DNA of 64,000 nt from Chloroflexota bacterium (GTDB lineage: Bacteria; Chloroflexota; Anaerolineae; Anaerolineales; Villigracilaceae). This document shows, piece after piece, positions 40,866-49,167 of this stretch. The DNA is taken from assembly GCA_016234555.1 (NCBI GenBank), contig JACRBJ010000065.1, forward strand, positions 62,001 through 126,000. The letters are read 5' to 3'. The notes below the pieces were generated by a model. That model was given only the letters and a program-made list of their open reading frames with translations. It did not search any database and was not told the DNA's origin. Made by a program: the position numbers and the translations under genes. Each line of letters starts with the position of its first letter. Position 1 is the first letter of the stretch.

Positions 40866-41416
40866 TGGACAAGCGAACCGAAATCCGTCTGGCTGGCGAG
40901 GGCGGGCAGGGGATGATCCTTGCGGGAATCATCCTTGCCGAGGCTGCCGCAATTTACGACGGCAAGCAAGCCACCCAGACCCAAAGTTACGGACCCGAAG
41001 CCCGGGGTGGAGCCAGCCGCTCGGAGGTGGTCATCTCTGACGGCGAGATCGATCACCCCGAAGTTCTCTCGGCTGATGTGGTCGTGGCGCTCAGTCAGGC
41101 GGCATACAAGAAATTCGCACAGACCGTCCATGCCAGCGGCTTGTTAATCGTGGACGAAGACCGCGTGCAGACATCCGAAGATTTTTCAGGCGTCAAGTTC
41201 CCCGTTGCCCGCATTGCCCAGGAGACCACCGGCAAAGCCATCACCGCCAACACGGTGGCATTGGGTTTGTTGGTCGGGCTGACGGGCGTGGTCTCACGCG
41301 AAGCCATTGAAAAGGCTGTGCTTGCCCGCGCGCCGAAAGGCACCGAAGACATGAACCGCAAAGCATTGCAGGCTGGTTTTGCGGCGGCGGAGGGAATCAA
41401 ATCGCCGGCGCCGTAA
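40865..41416 (+). CDS. korC: 2-oxoacid:ferredoxin oxidoreductase gamma subunit
   Basis: 183 residues, pattern RLAGEGGQGMILAGIILAEAA, QTQSYGPEARGGASRSEVVISD and ALSQAAYKKF typical of the gamma subunit that helps bind coenzyme A. The start codon overlaps the korB stop. Last gene of the operon; a new promoter with a riboswitch starts 30 bases on. Confidence 0.92.
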   Translation: MDKRTEIRLAGEGGQGMILAGIILAEAAAIYDGKQATQTQSYGPEARGGASRSEVVISDGEIDHPEVLSADVVVALSQAAYKKFAQTVHASGLLIVDEDRVQTSEDFSGVKFPVARIAQETTGKAITANTVALGLLVGLTGVVSREAIEKAVLARAPKGTEDMNRKALQAGFAAAEGIKSPAP

Positions 41417-41445
41417 AATTTATCGAAACTGTCGGCTGGAAAACA

Positions 41446-41474
41446 TTGACTCCGTCTGTCAATTCCTGTACACT
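41446..41474 (+). promoter_or_regulatory. Sigma-70 promoter of the manganese operon
   Basis: TTGACT (41446-41451), 17-base spacer, TACACT (41469-41474). Transcription should start near 41481, directly in front of the riboswitch. Confidence 0.8.
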
Positions 41475-41482
41475 CTAATTAC

Positions 41483-41582
41483 TCCGATGGGGAGTAGCCG
41501 CCCGGCTTTTCGGGATCGACAGTCGTCAATACGTGGCGCAAAACGCCACCGGCTGTCTGAGTGAAAGCGCAAGACCATCGCT
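41483..41582 (+). ncRNA. yybP-ykoY (Mn2+) riboswitch
   Basis: GGGGAGTAGC at the first loop, AGTCGTCAATACG and CCACCGGCTGTCTGA further on, and GCAAGACCATCG at the end follow the known yybP-ykoY aptamer, for example that of Lactococcus lactis yoaB. P1 is CGATGG (41485-41490) with CCATCG (41575-41580). The 3' strand of P1 is also the 5' arm of the terminator, so Mn2+ binding to the aptamer should prevent termination and turn the operon on. Confidence 0.95.
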
Positions 41583-41610
41583 ATCTTTGGCGATGGTCTT
41601 TTTATTTTTT
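41571..41610 (+). terminator. Riboswitch-controlled terminator
   Basis: AAGACCATCGC (41571-41581) pairs with GCGATGGTCTT (41590-41600), followed by TTTTATTTTTT. It shares CCATCG with riboswitch helix P1, so the two structures exclude each other. Confidence 0.92.
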
Positions 41611-41621
41611 GTGGTTTCGGC

Positions 41622-41903
41622 ATGATGTCAAACACAATCAAGCAACCCGCAGTTCAAATCCTTATGGCGATCCTGATTCTCTTCCTCTGTTTTGGAAGTC
41701 AGGCGGACTTGCCTGTTGGAGTCGTGTCTGTTGCCGAAACCCTCGAAGCAGACTTCGACCTGCTCGACCTGGAAGAAGACTTGTTGGCGGCAAACATCGC
41801 CACGGCATCGGTGGGCTTGAACCTCCACAAACTGGAGGAAAAGAGTTTGAAGATTCGAACCGTCAGCCTGTCTCCCGTCCCTCCTCCTCCCAAAACCATT
41901 TAA
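41622..41903 (+). CDS. Small exported protein in the manganese operon
   Basis: 93 residues. A signal-peptide-like N-terminus (VQILMAILILFLCFGSQADL) is followed by an acidic stretch (EADFDLLDLEEDLLAAN) and a Pro-rich end (SPVPPPPKTI). The acidic clusters could bind divalent cations, but that is a guess. It is the first ORF behind the Mn2+ riboswitch; no strong Shine-Dalgarno sequence precedes ATG 41622 or 41625. Not recognised as a family. Confidence 0.5.
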   Translation: MMSNTIKQPAVQILMAILILFLCFGSQADLPVGVVSVAETLEADFDLLDLEEDLLAANIATASVGLNLHKLEEKSLKIRTVSLSPVPPPPKTI

Positions 41904-42023
41904 TCGATCAGACGCTGTGACCTGTTGTCGCAGGGCGCAAGGAACTGACTGGCTTGCCCAGCCGGTCATTGCCTGTTTGCCTGATATGGAAGACTCAAAC
42001 GATTTACAAAATGGAGAAAGACT

Positions 42024-42683
42024 TTGATCGACACTCTCGAAACCATCATATTATCTGCCGCCCAAACCATTTACGATGCCTGGGGCTGGTTTGGCGTGGC
42101 AATGTTGCTTGCTTTTGAAAATGCCACAGGCATCACGCCCAGCGAGATCATTCTGGGGTTGGCGGGCTGGATGCTCATTTCGGAGCATCAACTGCCGCCT
42201 TCAGTGATTCCCGTTGGCGGTCTTTACGCCGCCCTCGGCAGCGTGCTTGGGGCTTCCGTGGCGTATTGGGTTGCCCGCCTCGGTGGACGTCCGCTGGTGG
42301 ACAGGCTGGCGCGCTGGCTGCGGATTGATTCCGCCCACATCGACCGCGCCGAAAACCAATTCCACCGTTGGGGCGCGGGACTGGTACTGGTCGGGCGAGT
42401 CATGCCCGGCGTTCGCACACTCGTCAGTATCCCGGCAGGACTGGCGCGCATGCCCTTTGCCACCTTCTTCGTTGCCACCTTCATCGGCGCATATGTCTGG
42501 TGTACCCTGCTCATCGGCGCGGGTTATGTCCTCGGCCACGAATGGACGCTCATCAGCACCTACGTCAAGCAATCCTTCCCCTACCTGCTGGCGGGCGGCA
42601 GCGTTGTGTTGGCGGCGTATTTTTGGTTCACCCGCCGCGCGATGGTTCCAGCCGTTGTGCCGGTCCGTGTTGACGATGAATAG
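42024..42683 (+). CDS. DedA family membrane protein under Mn2+ riboswitch
   Basis: 219 residues, TTG start after TGGAGAAAG. DedA pattern: LLAFENATGITPSEIILGLAGW, LGSVLGASVAYWVARLGGRPLV, HRWGAGLVLVGRVMPGVRTLVSIPAGLARM. The Arg in GRVMPGVRTLVSIPAG is the conserved functional one. Only distantly like the DedA protein at 22111. Expression from a Mn2+ riboswitch suggests a role in metal stress; some DedA-like and TerC-like proteins are known in such regulons. Confidence 0.9.
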   Translation: MIDTLETIILSAAQTIYDAWGWFGVAMLLAFENATGITPSEIILGLAGWMLISEHQLPPSVIPVGGLYAALGSVLGASVAYWVARLGGRPLVDRLARWLRIDSAHIDRAENQFHRWGAGLVLVGRVMPGVRTLVSIPAGLARMPFATFFVATFIGAYVWCTLLIGAGYVLGHEWTLISTYVKQSFPYLLAGGSVVLAAYFWFTRRAMVPAVVPVRVDDE

Positions 42684-42721
42684 GGTGACACGTTTTTCGA
42701 TTTTTTAGAAAGGAGATTCCA

Positions 42722-42973
42722 ATGTCCACAACCCCGAGTTCCCGTTTTCCCGTCATTCGACGGTTTTGGAAGCCAGTTGCCGCCACCGGGGCAGGCGGTA
42801 CGGCTGTTGTCCTCTGGTTCGAGGAAATGATGTTGTTCGTCCAGGACATTCTGGCGTTGATCTTCCTGCCCATCCTGGCGGGAATCATCTACCTGTTGAA
42901 TATCTTCGCTTTCAAATCCCGCATGCCCCGCCGCGAAGATTTGACAAATCCAACTCATGGAGGAAAAGAATAA
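42722..42973 (+). CDS. Small membrane protein in the manganese operon
   Basis: 83 residues with a good AAAGGAG site. Two hydrophobic segments (AAATGAGGTAVVLWFEEMMLF is amphipathic; DILALIFLPILAGIIYLLNIFAF is a clear helix). It ends two bases before the ATPase start, so it is translationally linked to it. It may be a small accessory subunit of the pump. No known family recognised. Confidence 0.65.
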   Translation: MSTTPSSRFPVIRRFWKPVAATGAGGTAVVLWFEEMMLFVQDILALIFLPILAGIIYLLNIFAFKSRMPRREDLTNPTHGGKE

Positions 42974-42975
42974 CC

Positions 42976-45654
42976 ATGCAAAACCAACCCTGGCATACCC
43001 TGACCATCGAGTCGTCCTTCGAGCAAAGCCAAAGCCAGCCCGACGGCTTGACCAGTGACGAGGTTCAGAAGCGCCTCGCCCAATTCGGTCCCAATGAATT
43101 GCAGGCAGCCCGCCGCATTTCGCCCTGGGAGATTCTGCTGGAGCAGTTCAAGAACGTGCTGATCCTGATTCTGCTTGGGGCGACGGCGATTTCGCTGTTC
43201 CTCGGTCACGGAGTCGAATCCATCGTCATCGCGGTGATCGTACTCTTTGCGGTGGGACTTGGCTTCGTGCAGGAATATCGCGCCGAACGCGCCATCGAAG
43301 CCCTCAAGCAGATGGCTGCGCCCACCGCCGCCGTTTTGCGTGACGGCGTGGAAGTCAAAATCCCCGCACGGGATTTGGTGCCCGGCGACGTGGTAATCCT
43401 GCACACCGGTGACCGTGTCCCAGCCGATGGGCGCCTGCTGGAGGCGGTCAACCTTCAAGTGGAGGAAGCGGCGCTGACGGGTGAATCGGTTCCGGTCGAG
43501 AAGCATGTCAGGGCGCTGGAAAACGAAGACCTCGCCATCGGTGACCGCAAGAACATGGTCTATGCCGGGACGGCTGTCACCTACGGGCGCGGTAAGGCGC
43601 TGGTTGCGGCAACCGCCATGCAGACGGAATTCGGCAAGATCGCCAAAATGCTTCAGGATGTCGAGTCCGGGCGCACGCCGCTTCAGCAAAACCTGGACAA
43701 GGTCGGCACGGCGCTGGCGCGGGCGGCTTTCGTGGTTGTTGCCATTATCGTGGCCCTCGGCTTGTTTCGCGGACAACCCTTCATCGAGATGCTGATCTTC
43801 GGCATTGCGCTGGCTGTTGCGGTTGTGCCGGAAGCCCTGCCCGCCGTCGTCACCATTTCTCTGGCGATTGGTGTGCAGAAGATGGTCAAACGCAATGCGC
43901 TCATCCGCCGCCTGCCCGCTGTGGAAACGCTTGGCAGCACCTCGGTGATCTGCTCCGATAAAACCGGCACGCTGACGAAGGATGAGATGACCGTCCGCCG
44001 CCTGTATTGTGCGGATGAGATGTTCAGCGTTTCGGGAGCGGGATACGCACCCGAAGGCGGATTCTCCGTCAACGGCGAGACACTGTCCGCGCCGACGGAT
44101 GCCCTGCGCCAAATGCTGGTCGCCGGTACGCTGGCTTCCGATACGAAGATGATTCAACTACCGGGTGGGGGATGGGATATTAAGGGCGACCCAACCGAAG
44201 GGGCGTTGGTCGTGGCGGCGGCGAAGGCTGGAATGCAGAAAGAGGACCTCGACGCGAAATATCCGCGCGTGCATGAAATCCCGTTTTCCTCCGAGACCAA
44301 ACGCATGACCACTGTCCACGAGTCAGATGGCAAACTGGTTGCTCATGCCAAAGGCGCGCCGGAAGTGATTTTGGACGGCTGTGACTTTGTGTGGACCGCC
44401 GAAGGCGTCGCGCCGCTGGATCAGCCTCGACGTGAAAAAATTCTTGAGCAGGCTCAAACGCTTGCCGGCGAAGCCCTGCGCGTGCTGGGGATTGCCTCCA
44501 AGCCGGATGTGACCCTTGAGACAGCCGAACGCGGCATGACCTTTTTGGGGCTTGCGGGAATGATCGACCCGCCGCGTCCAGAAGCCAAAGACGCGATTGC
44601 GTTGTGCGCCGACGCCGGCATCCGCCCGGTGATGATTACCGGCGACCATCCTGTGACCGCTCAAGCGGTGGCGCGGGAGTTGGGTCTGCTTCGCAACGGC
44701 AGCCGGGTCGTGACCGGGGCGGAACTTGAAGAGATGCCCGACGAACAACTGCAAAAGGAAGTCGAGCAGATCAGCGTGTATGCGCGGGTTTCGCCCTCGC
44801 ACAAACTGCGGGTGGTGACCGCCTGGCAGTCGCGGGGTCACATTGCGGCGATGACCGGCGACGGCGTGAACGATGCGCCCGCGTTGAAGAAGGCGGATAT
44901 CGGCATTGCAATGGGAATCACCGGCACTGATGTCACCAAGGAAGCCGCCGCGATGACTCTGACCGACGATAACTTTGCCTCCATCGTTGCGGCTGTGGAG
45001 GAGGGACGCGGCGTTTTTGGGAACATCAAAAAATATCTGATGTACCTGCTTTCCTCGAACATCGGCGAGATTGGGCTGATGGCTGGTTCCGCCCTGCTCG
45101 GTCTGCCATTGCCCCTGACGGCTGTACAGATTCTGTATGTCAACCTGGCGACGGATGGCTTGCCCGCGCTGGCGCTTTCGGTTGATCCACCTGAAAAGGA
45201 TTTGATGAAACGCAAGCCGCGCAACCCACGCACCGGCATTTTTACCCGTCCCGTGGTAACGTTGATGGTGCTGGGCGGCATCTGGTCCACCACCGTCAAT
45301 CTGGGAATATTCACCTGGGCGCTCAATTCCGGGCGGACGTTGGAGGAGGCGATGACGATGACCTTCGTCTCGCTGGTGCTGATTCAATTCTTCAAGGCGT
45401 ACAACTTCCGCTCCGACCGTCATTCCGTGCTGAACAAGCCCTTCGAAAACAAGTGGCTTAACCTGTCAGTGGGCTGGGAATTGCTCCTGCTGGTTTTGAT
45501 TGTCTATCTTCCGTTCCTGCATGAAGCCTTCAGCACCTACTCCCTGCCGCTGGTGGATTGGGTAATCGCCGGCGGGCTGTCTGTGACCATTGTCCCCGTG
45601 TTGGAGTTGGTCAAGTGGATGGTCCGTAAAGGTTGGTTTGGTGCCATGGAGTAA
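42976..45654 (+). CDS. P2-type cation-transporting ATPase, probable Mn2+/Ca2+ exporter
   Basis: The track's start is too far upstream; ATG 42976 gives 892 residues. P-type hallmarks: actuator TGESVPVEK, phosphorylation site SDKTGTLTKDEM, hinge GDGVNDAPALKKADIGIAMG, and M4 motif VVPEALPAVVT. The N-terminal cation-ATPase domain and the C-terminal four-helix domain are both present, as in SPCA/PMR1-like pumps, which carry Mn2+ as well as Ca2+. The upstream yybP-ykoY riboswitch makes Mn2+ the likely physiological substrate. The ion-site residues in M5/M6 (SSNIGEIGLMAG, LYVNLATDGLPALALS) fit the P2A class. Confidence 0.93.
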   Translation: MQNQPWHTLTIESSFEQSQSQPDGLTSDEVQKRLAQFGPNELQAARRISPWEILLEQFKNVLILILLGATAISLFLGHGVESIVIAVIVLFAVGLGFVQEYRAERAIEALKQMAAPTAAVLRDGVEVKIPARDLVPGDVVILHTGDRVPADGRLLEAVNLQVEEAALTGESVPVEKHVRALENEDLAIGDRKNMVYAGTAVTYGRGKALVAATAMQTEFGKIAKMLQDVESGRTPLQQNLDKVGTALARAAFVVVAIIVALGLFRGQPFIEMLIFGIALAVAVVPEALPAVVTISLAIGVQKMVKRNALIRRLPAVETLGSTSVICSDKTGTLTKDEMTVRRLYCADEMFSVSGAGYAPEGGFSVNGETLSAPTDALRQMLVAGTLASDTKMIQLPGGGWDIKGDPTEGALVVAAAKAGMQKEDLDAKYPRVHEIPFSSETKRMTTVHESDGKLVAHAKGAPEVILDGCDFVWTAEGVAPLDQPRREKILEQAQTLAGEALRVLGIASKPDVTLETAERGMTFLGLAGMIDPPRPEAKDAIALCADAGIRPVMITGDHPVTAQAVARELGLLRNGSRVVTGAELEEMPDEQLQKEVEQISVYARVSPSHKLRVVTAWQSRGHIAAMTGDGVNDAPALKKADIGIAMGITGTDVTKEAAAMTLTDDNFASIVAAVEEGRGVFGNIKKYLMYLLSSNIGEIGLMAGSALLGLPLPLTAVQILYVNLATDGLPALALSVDPPEKDLMKRKPRNPRTGIFTRPVVTLMVLGGIWSTTVNLGIFTWALNSGRTLEEAMTMTFVSLVLIQFFKAYNFRSDRHSVLNKPFENKWLNLSVGWELLLLVLIVYLPFLHEAFSTYSLPLVDWVIAGGLSVTIVPVLELVKWMVRKGWFGAME

Positions 45655-45692
45655 ACGACAACAAGTTCGAGATAAAAATATGGAGACCGCAA

Positions 45693-45929
45693 ATGACAAC
45701 ACAAATGAAAAAACGCAAGCGCGACATCGAGAAGAATTACCCCGTGAAACAGTTCGTCAAAAAACTGCGGCGACTTGCCGACTGCCTCGAGCAGGGACGA
45801 AAGTTTCAGATTCAAGTGGCGGGAGAGCGAATCTCCATACCTGCCACTGCCATCATAAACATCGAACATGAACGCGGCGACTCTGCAGAGGAAGTGGAGT
45901 TTCAACTCAAGTGGCTGCTTGATAAATAG
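45693..45929 (+). CDS. Amphi-Trp domain protein
   Basis: 78 residues, ATG after TGGAGACC. The family pattern is clear: basic N-terminus, LRRLADCLEQGRKFQIQVAGERISIPATAIINIEHERGD and the closing EEVEFQLKWLL that gives the domain its name. Found mostly in archaea and some bacteria; function unknown. It may be a late gene of the manganese operon, as only 38 bases separate it from the ATPase. Confidence 0.85.
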   Translation: MTTQMKKRKRDIEKNYPVKQFVKKLRRLADCLEQGRKFQIQVAGERISIPATAIINIEHERGDSAEEVEFQLKWLLDK

Positions 45930-45936
45930 ATGAAGA

Positions 45937-45971
45937 GCCCTCTGAGGCGCAAAAACCTGGAGGGCTTTTTA
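45937..45971 (+). terminator. Rho-independent terminator
   Basis: AGCCCTC (45937-45943) pairs with GAGGGCT (45961-45967), followed by TTTTTATT. Ends the plus-strand manganese operon opposite the end of the methyltransferase gene. Confidence 0.75.
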
Positions 45972-46625
45972 TTCATCGATTACCGTCGAAGGCCTGGCAG
46001 CCAAAATCCCAACCGCCAGCCCCCACATGGACATTTCCTGAAATTGAGAATTCTCGAAACCAACCCTGCCCACCATATCCTGGAGTGGGATTGGACGACA
46101 GTCAATGGCACTTGGATAACGGTGGTGTGCCCAAACGTAGAGTCGCTCCATCCAGTTGGGAATTTCCCTCTGCACAAGAGATGCGACGCCAAGCCGTCCG
46201 CCGTCACGAAGCACGCGTTTACACTCACAAAGAACGGCGGGAATCTCCGCCGCGGGGAGCAGTTCCAGGGTAAAGCTCATGAAGATTGCATCAAATGATC
46301 CATCTGGAAATGGAAGATGAAGCCCGTCACCCTGAAGACAGTTGACATTGGACAAGCGAAGTTTTTGAAGTTTGTCTTTTGCGACCCCAAGCATCCCCGC
46401 CGATAAATCCAACCCGATGACCTTCCCTGTGGAGCCAACGCAAGAGTTCAATACAGGCAGGGACTCGCCCGTGCCGCATCCAACCTCAAGGACAAATTCG
46501 CCAATTTGAACATCGAGCATTTGCAGACCACGCATCCGCGCGGGGCGTTCGCTCGAACCGCTGATGAAGTCATACCAGCGGCTCAAGCGGTCGTAGTTGT
46601 GACGGGTCTCATTGTGGTCGGTCAT
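45969..46625 (-). CDS. Class I SAM-dependent methyltransferase
   Basis: 218 residues from ATG 46625, whose ATGA overlaps the stop of the upstream asparagine-synthetase-like gene. SAM-binding motif I is VLEVGCGTGES, motif II region GLDLSAGMLGVAK, post-motifs GDGLHLPFPDGSFDAIFMSFTLELLP. UbiE/Methyltransf_11 type. Last gene of the B12/opine-type cluster, so its substrate is probably the product of that pathway. The longer track start is unlikely because of the coupled overlap. Confidence 0.88.
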   Translation of the reverse strand: MTDHNETRHNYDRLSRWYDFISGSSERPARMRGLQMLDVQIGEFVLEVGCGTGESLPVLNSCVGSTGKVIGLDLSAGMLGVAKDKLQKLRLSNVNCLQGDGLHLPFPDGSFDAIFMSFTLELLPAAEIPAVLCECKRVLRDGGRLGVASLVQREIPNWMERLYVWAHHRYPSAIDCRPIPLQDMVGRVGFENSQFQEMSMWGLAVGILAARPSTVIDE

Positions 46626-47974
46626 GCCACAGGGGAACCTTTTGTGCGTCCCATCCATGAGAGGTCGTCAAATTCACCGAAGCGTTCGCGGAAGATGCGG
46701 TAGTAGAACAATTCCTCTTTTGTGTTCAACTGAACTCCGTTCGGCAGGTTTCTTTCGCGCTTGAAATCGGCGTCGCTGATTTGTCCTTCGGCGTGACGCG
46801 CCAGAAAATCCTCCACGCCCGCGCCCTGCCAGAATTTGGCTTTGGGTCGCCAGAGGACGGAATCGGGCAACACCCCCTTCATTGCTTCGCGCAGAATCCA
46901 TTTTTCCACGCCGTTGCGAAGTTTCAGGCTGGCAGGAATTTGGAAAGCATAGTCCACAACCCCGTCGTCCAAAAAACCGACATGCGCCACCGTGCCAAAG
47001 GCAGACGAGCAACGGTCAACGCGTTGCAGGGCGGTGTTGTGCAGACGATTGGTGATGTCAACCAGTTCGGACGGCAAGTCGGCAAGGGGAAGCGATTTGA
47101 GATAATCATAGCCCGCGAACAATTCATCGCCGCCTTCGCCCGAAAACACAGCAGGGACATAATCGGCGGCGGCTTTTGCCACCAGATAATTCATCACGCT
47201 GGAACGAATCAGCCAGGCGTCGAAAGATTCGAGGGCGTAGATCACGTCACTGAGGGCGGAGAACATCTCTTCAGGTTGGACTACCCGCTCGTGATGTTCC
47301 GTCTTGAGGAAATCGGCGGCGACGCGGGCAAATTCCAGATCGGGAGCGCCGTCCATGCCCGCCGCAAAGGTATGGAGTTTGCTCACATGGGGACGTGCCA
47401 GCGCAACCATCACACTCGAGTCCAGTCCGCCCGAAAGCCACGAGCCGACATCGCCGTTCCCAATCCGCGCCCGCTCCGCGACCGAGGCTTCGAGCCGTTT
47501 ACGCAGTTCGCGGGCAATGGTTTCGGCAGACTCGTTCAATTCAGGCTGGACTGAGATTTCAGCATTCGCCAGCGGCGTCAGCGTTTTGCCGTCAAAGGAA
47601 TGCCCCGGCGGCAGTTCGTGAATATCGCGGGTGACGGCAAGCAGACCCTTCACTTCGGAGGCGAAACAAAACGCGCCATCGCTTGTCCAGCCGTAATACA
47701 GCGGGCGGACTCCCAGCCTGTCGCGCTGAAGTTCAAAGCCGTCAGCGCGTGCCTGCGCCTGGGCGAAGTGTCCCGCGCTGGCCTGATCTTGCGCAAGGCC
47801 TTTTGACAAATCTTTCAGGTCAAGTTCTTGGATTTTCGAGCCAAGCGCACCGATGGTCGTTCCTTCCACTTCATATATTTCACGCCAATCACTTCCGCGA
47901 TGCGATAAACGATCAAGCATTTTGTTAACCAGTTCGGTTTTTCCTGCGTGTGCAATTCCAGCAATTCCAGACAT
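46622..47974 (-). CDS. Asparagine synthetase-like amidotransferase lacking the glutaminase cysteine
   Basis: 450 residues. The C-terminal synthetase domain is intact: PP-loop SWLSGGLDSSVMVALA near 195-205, FSGEGGDELFAGYDYLKSLP. The N-terminal Ntn domain starts MSGIAGIAHAG where glutamine-dependent enzymes have MCGI, so the nucleophile Cys is replaced by Ser, and the domain is shorter than usual (about 185 residues before the PP-loop instead of 220 or more). Glutamine hydrolysis is therefore unlikely. Relatives that lost the Cys include beta-lactam synthetase and ammonia-dependent or amide-ligating enzymes of natural-product pathways. It lies between an opine-dehydrogenase-like gene and a methyltransferase. 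Confidence 0.85.
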   Translation of the reverse strand: MSGIAGIAHAGKTELVNKMLDRLSHRGSDWREIYEVEGTTIGALGSKIQELDLKDLSKGLAQDQASAGHFAQAQARADGFELQRDRLGVRPLYYGWTSDGAFCFASEVKGLLAVTRDIHELPPGHSFDGKTLTPLANAEISVQPELNESAETIARELRKRLEASVAERARIGNGDVGSWLSGGLDSSVMVALARPHVSKLHTFAAGMDGAPDLEFARVAADFLKTEHHERVVQPEEMFSALSDVIYALESFDAWLIRSSVMNYLVAKAAADYVPAVFSGEGGDELFAGYDYLKSLPLADLPSELVDITNRLHNTALQRVDRCSSAFGTVAHVGFLDDGVVDYAFQIPASLKLRNGVEKWILREAMKGVLPDSVLWRPKAKFWQGAGVEDFLARHAEGQISDADFKRERNLPNGVQLNTKEELFYYRIFRERFGEFDDLSWMGRTKGSPVA

Positions 47975-47988
47975 GCGATTCTCCTTCG

Positions 47989-49089
47989 TTATTCAATCAC
48001 GCCTTCCTGAACGAAGCGGGTCAACTCGCTGACGCTCCACTGTTCGAGACCGAGCTTCTCAACCGTCCGCCCGCGCCGCCAGTAATCGGTGCGGTGGATG
48101 ATGCTGCCGATGCGGATGATGCTTTCCATACCGCGCACCGAGACGCCATAGCGCATCCCCAGCGAGGCGATCGGCACGAGGCTCATGGGAATATCCTCGA
48201 ACAGATAACGATGGTTGAGCGTGGGCGGAGCCTTGATCCCGTAGTAACCCGGCTGGTTATGGATGGCTTCATGCAAGTCTTCACCTGTGGTGTCGTAGGC
48301 AAGTTTCAGCCACTCCAGCGCGGTGCGGGCGCGGATGCCCAACGCGGAGGCAACCGTCACGCGCTCGCGGTCGAGGACTTCCAGCATGCGGGCAACGGAC
48401 GGGGTTACGCCATCGATGTAGAACTGATAATCGCCGTGCGTGGCTTCGATCCAGCCTGCGTTGAGCAGGGTCAGCGCGGGATGGAAGATCGCCCCCATGT
48501 TGTTCAAGCTGGTATTCAGCACATTGACGCCGTCGATGAATTGCGGATACGCTTCGTTGATTGCGTCGAGCGCCAGTTGCGTGCGCGTGGCGGGCAAGGC
48601 TGCCAGCGGGATAGCTTCCTTGATGCGGAAGATACGCGCCGCGGCGGGACCGTCGGAACGGGCAGCATATATGAAGGTCTCGGCTTCGGCGATGGTGACG
48701 TCCGCCTTGCAGCCGCCGTCGCGGATGACCTTTGAAAATTCCAGCGCGCCGCAGGTGCGACCAGGGTGCAGGACGACAATCTGCCCGTTCTTGAGGTGCG
48801 GCGCCATGGCGGCGGCAACTTCAGCATGCGCGGATGACGGCAGCACCACCATGATTACGTTCACATTTTTGATCGCCTCGCTGATCGTGGATGTAACCCG
48901 CTCCAGCTTGCCGAACCCGTGCGGCACACCCTCCGCCCCGTCCAACTCGATGCCGCCGCGTTTTTTGATGACCTCCACGTGACTGGCGGTACGGTTGTAA
49001 AGCGAGACCTTGAACCCCATCAACGCGAGATGCGCCGCCATTGCCTTGCCGCCATGTCCGGCCCCGATCACTGCGAACTTCTTTGTCAT
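47989..49089 (-). CDS. NAD/NADP octopine/nopaline dehydrogenase family protein
   Basis: Start at ATG 49089 with AAGGAG upstream; 366 residues. Rossmann motif FAVIGAGHGGKAMAAHLALMGF at the N-terminus, then TSTISEAIKNVNVIMVVLPSSAHAEVAAAMAPHL and HPGRTCGALEF. The C-terminal helical domain carries NTSLNNMGAIFHPALTLLNAGWIE, with the His-Asn pair typical of opine dehydrogenases. These enzymes reductively join an amino acid and a 2-oxo acid (or the reverse). It is placed between the B12 protein and the synthetase gene in one operon. Confidence 0.88.
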   Translation of the reverse strand: MTKKFAVIGAGHGGKAMAAHLALMGFKVSLYNRTASHVEVIKKRGGIELDGAEGVPHGFGKLERVTSTISEAIKNVNVIMVVLPSSAHAEVAAAMAPHLKNGQIVVLHPGRTCGALEFSKVIRDGGCKADVTIAEAETFIYAARSDGPAAARIFRIKEAIPLAALPATRTQLALDAINEAYPQFIDGVNVLNTSLNNMGAIFHPALTLLNAGWIEATHGDYQFYIDGVTPSVARMLEVLDRERVTVASALGIRARTALEWLKLAYDTTGEDLHEAIHNQPGYYGIKAPPTLNHRYLFEDIPMSLVPIASLGMRYGVSVRGMESIIRIGSIIHRTDYWRRGRTVEKLGLEQWSVSELTRFVQEGVIE

Positions 49090-49135
49090 GTTGTCTCCTT
49101 TGTTTAATTCGGAGTTCAAAATCTCCTGACTTTGA

Positions 49136-49160
49136 ACCGTCAACGACGGGGGTCGTTGAC
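49136..49160. repeat. Palindromic element GTCAACGAC / GTCGTTGAC
   Basis: GTCAACGAC and GTCGTTGAC around GGGG, within the 78-base gap of the B12/opine operon. Related to elements at 20868, 12155 and 60500. Confidence 0.6.
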
Positions 49161-49167
49161 TCCGTAA

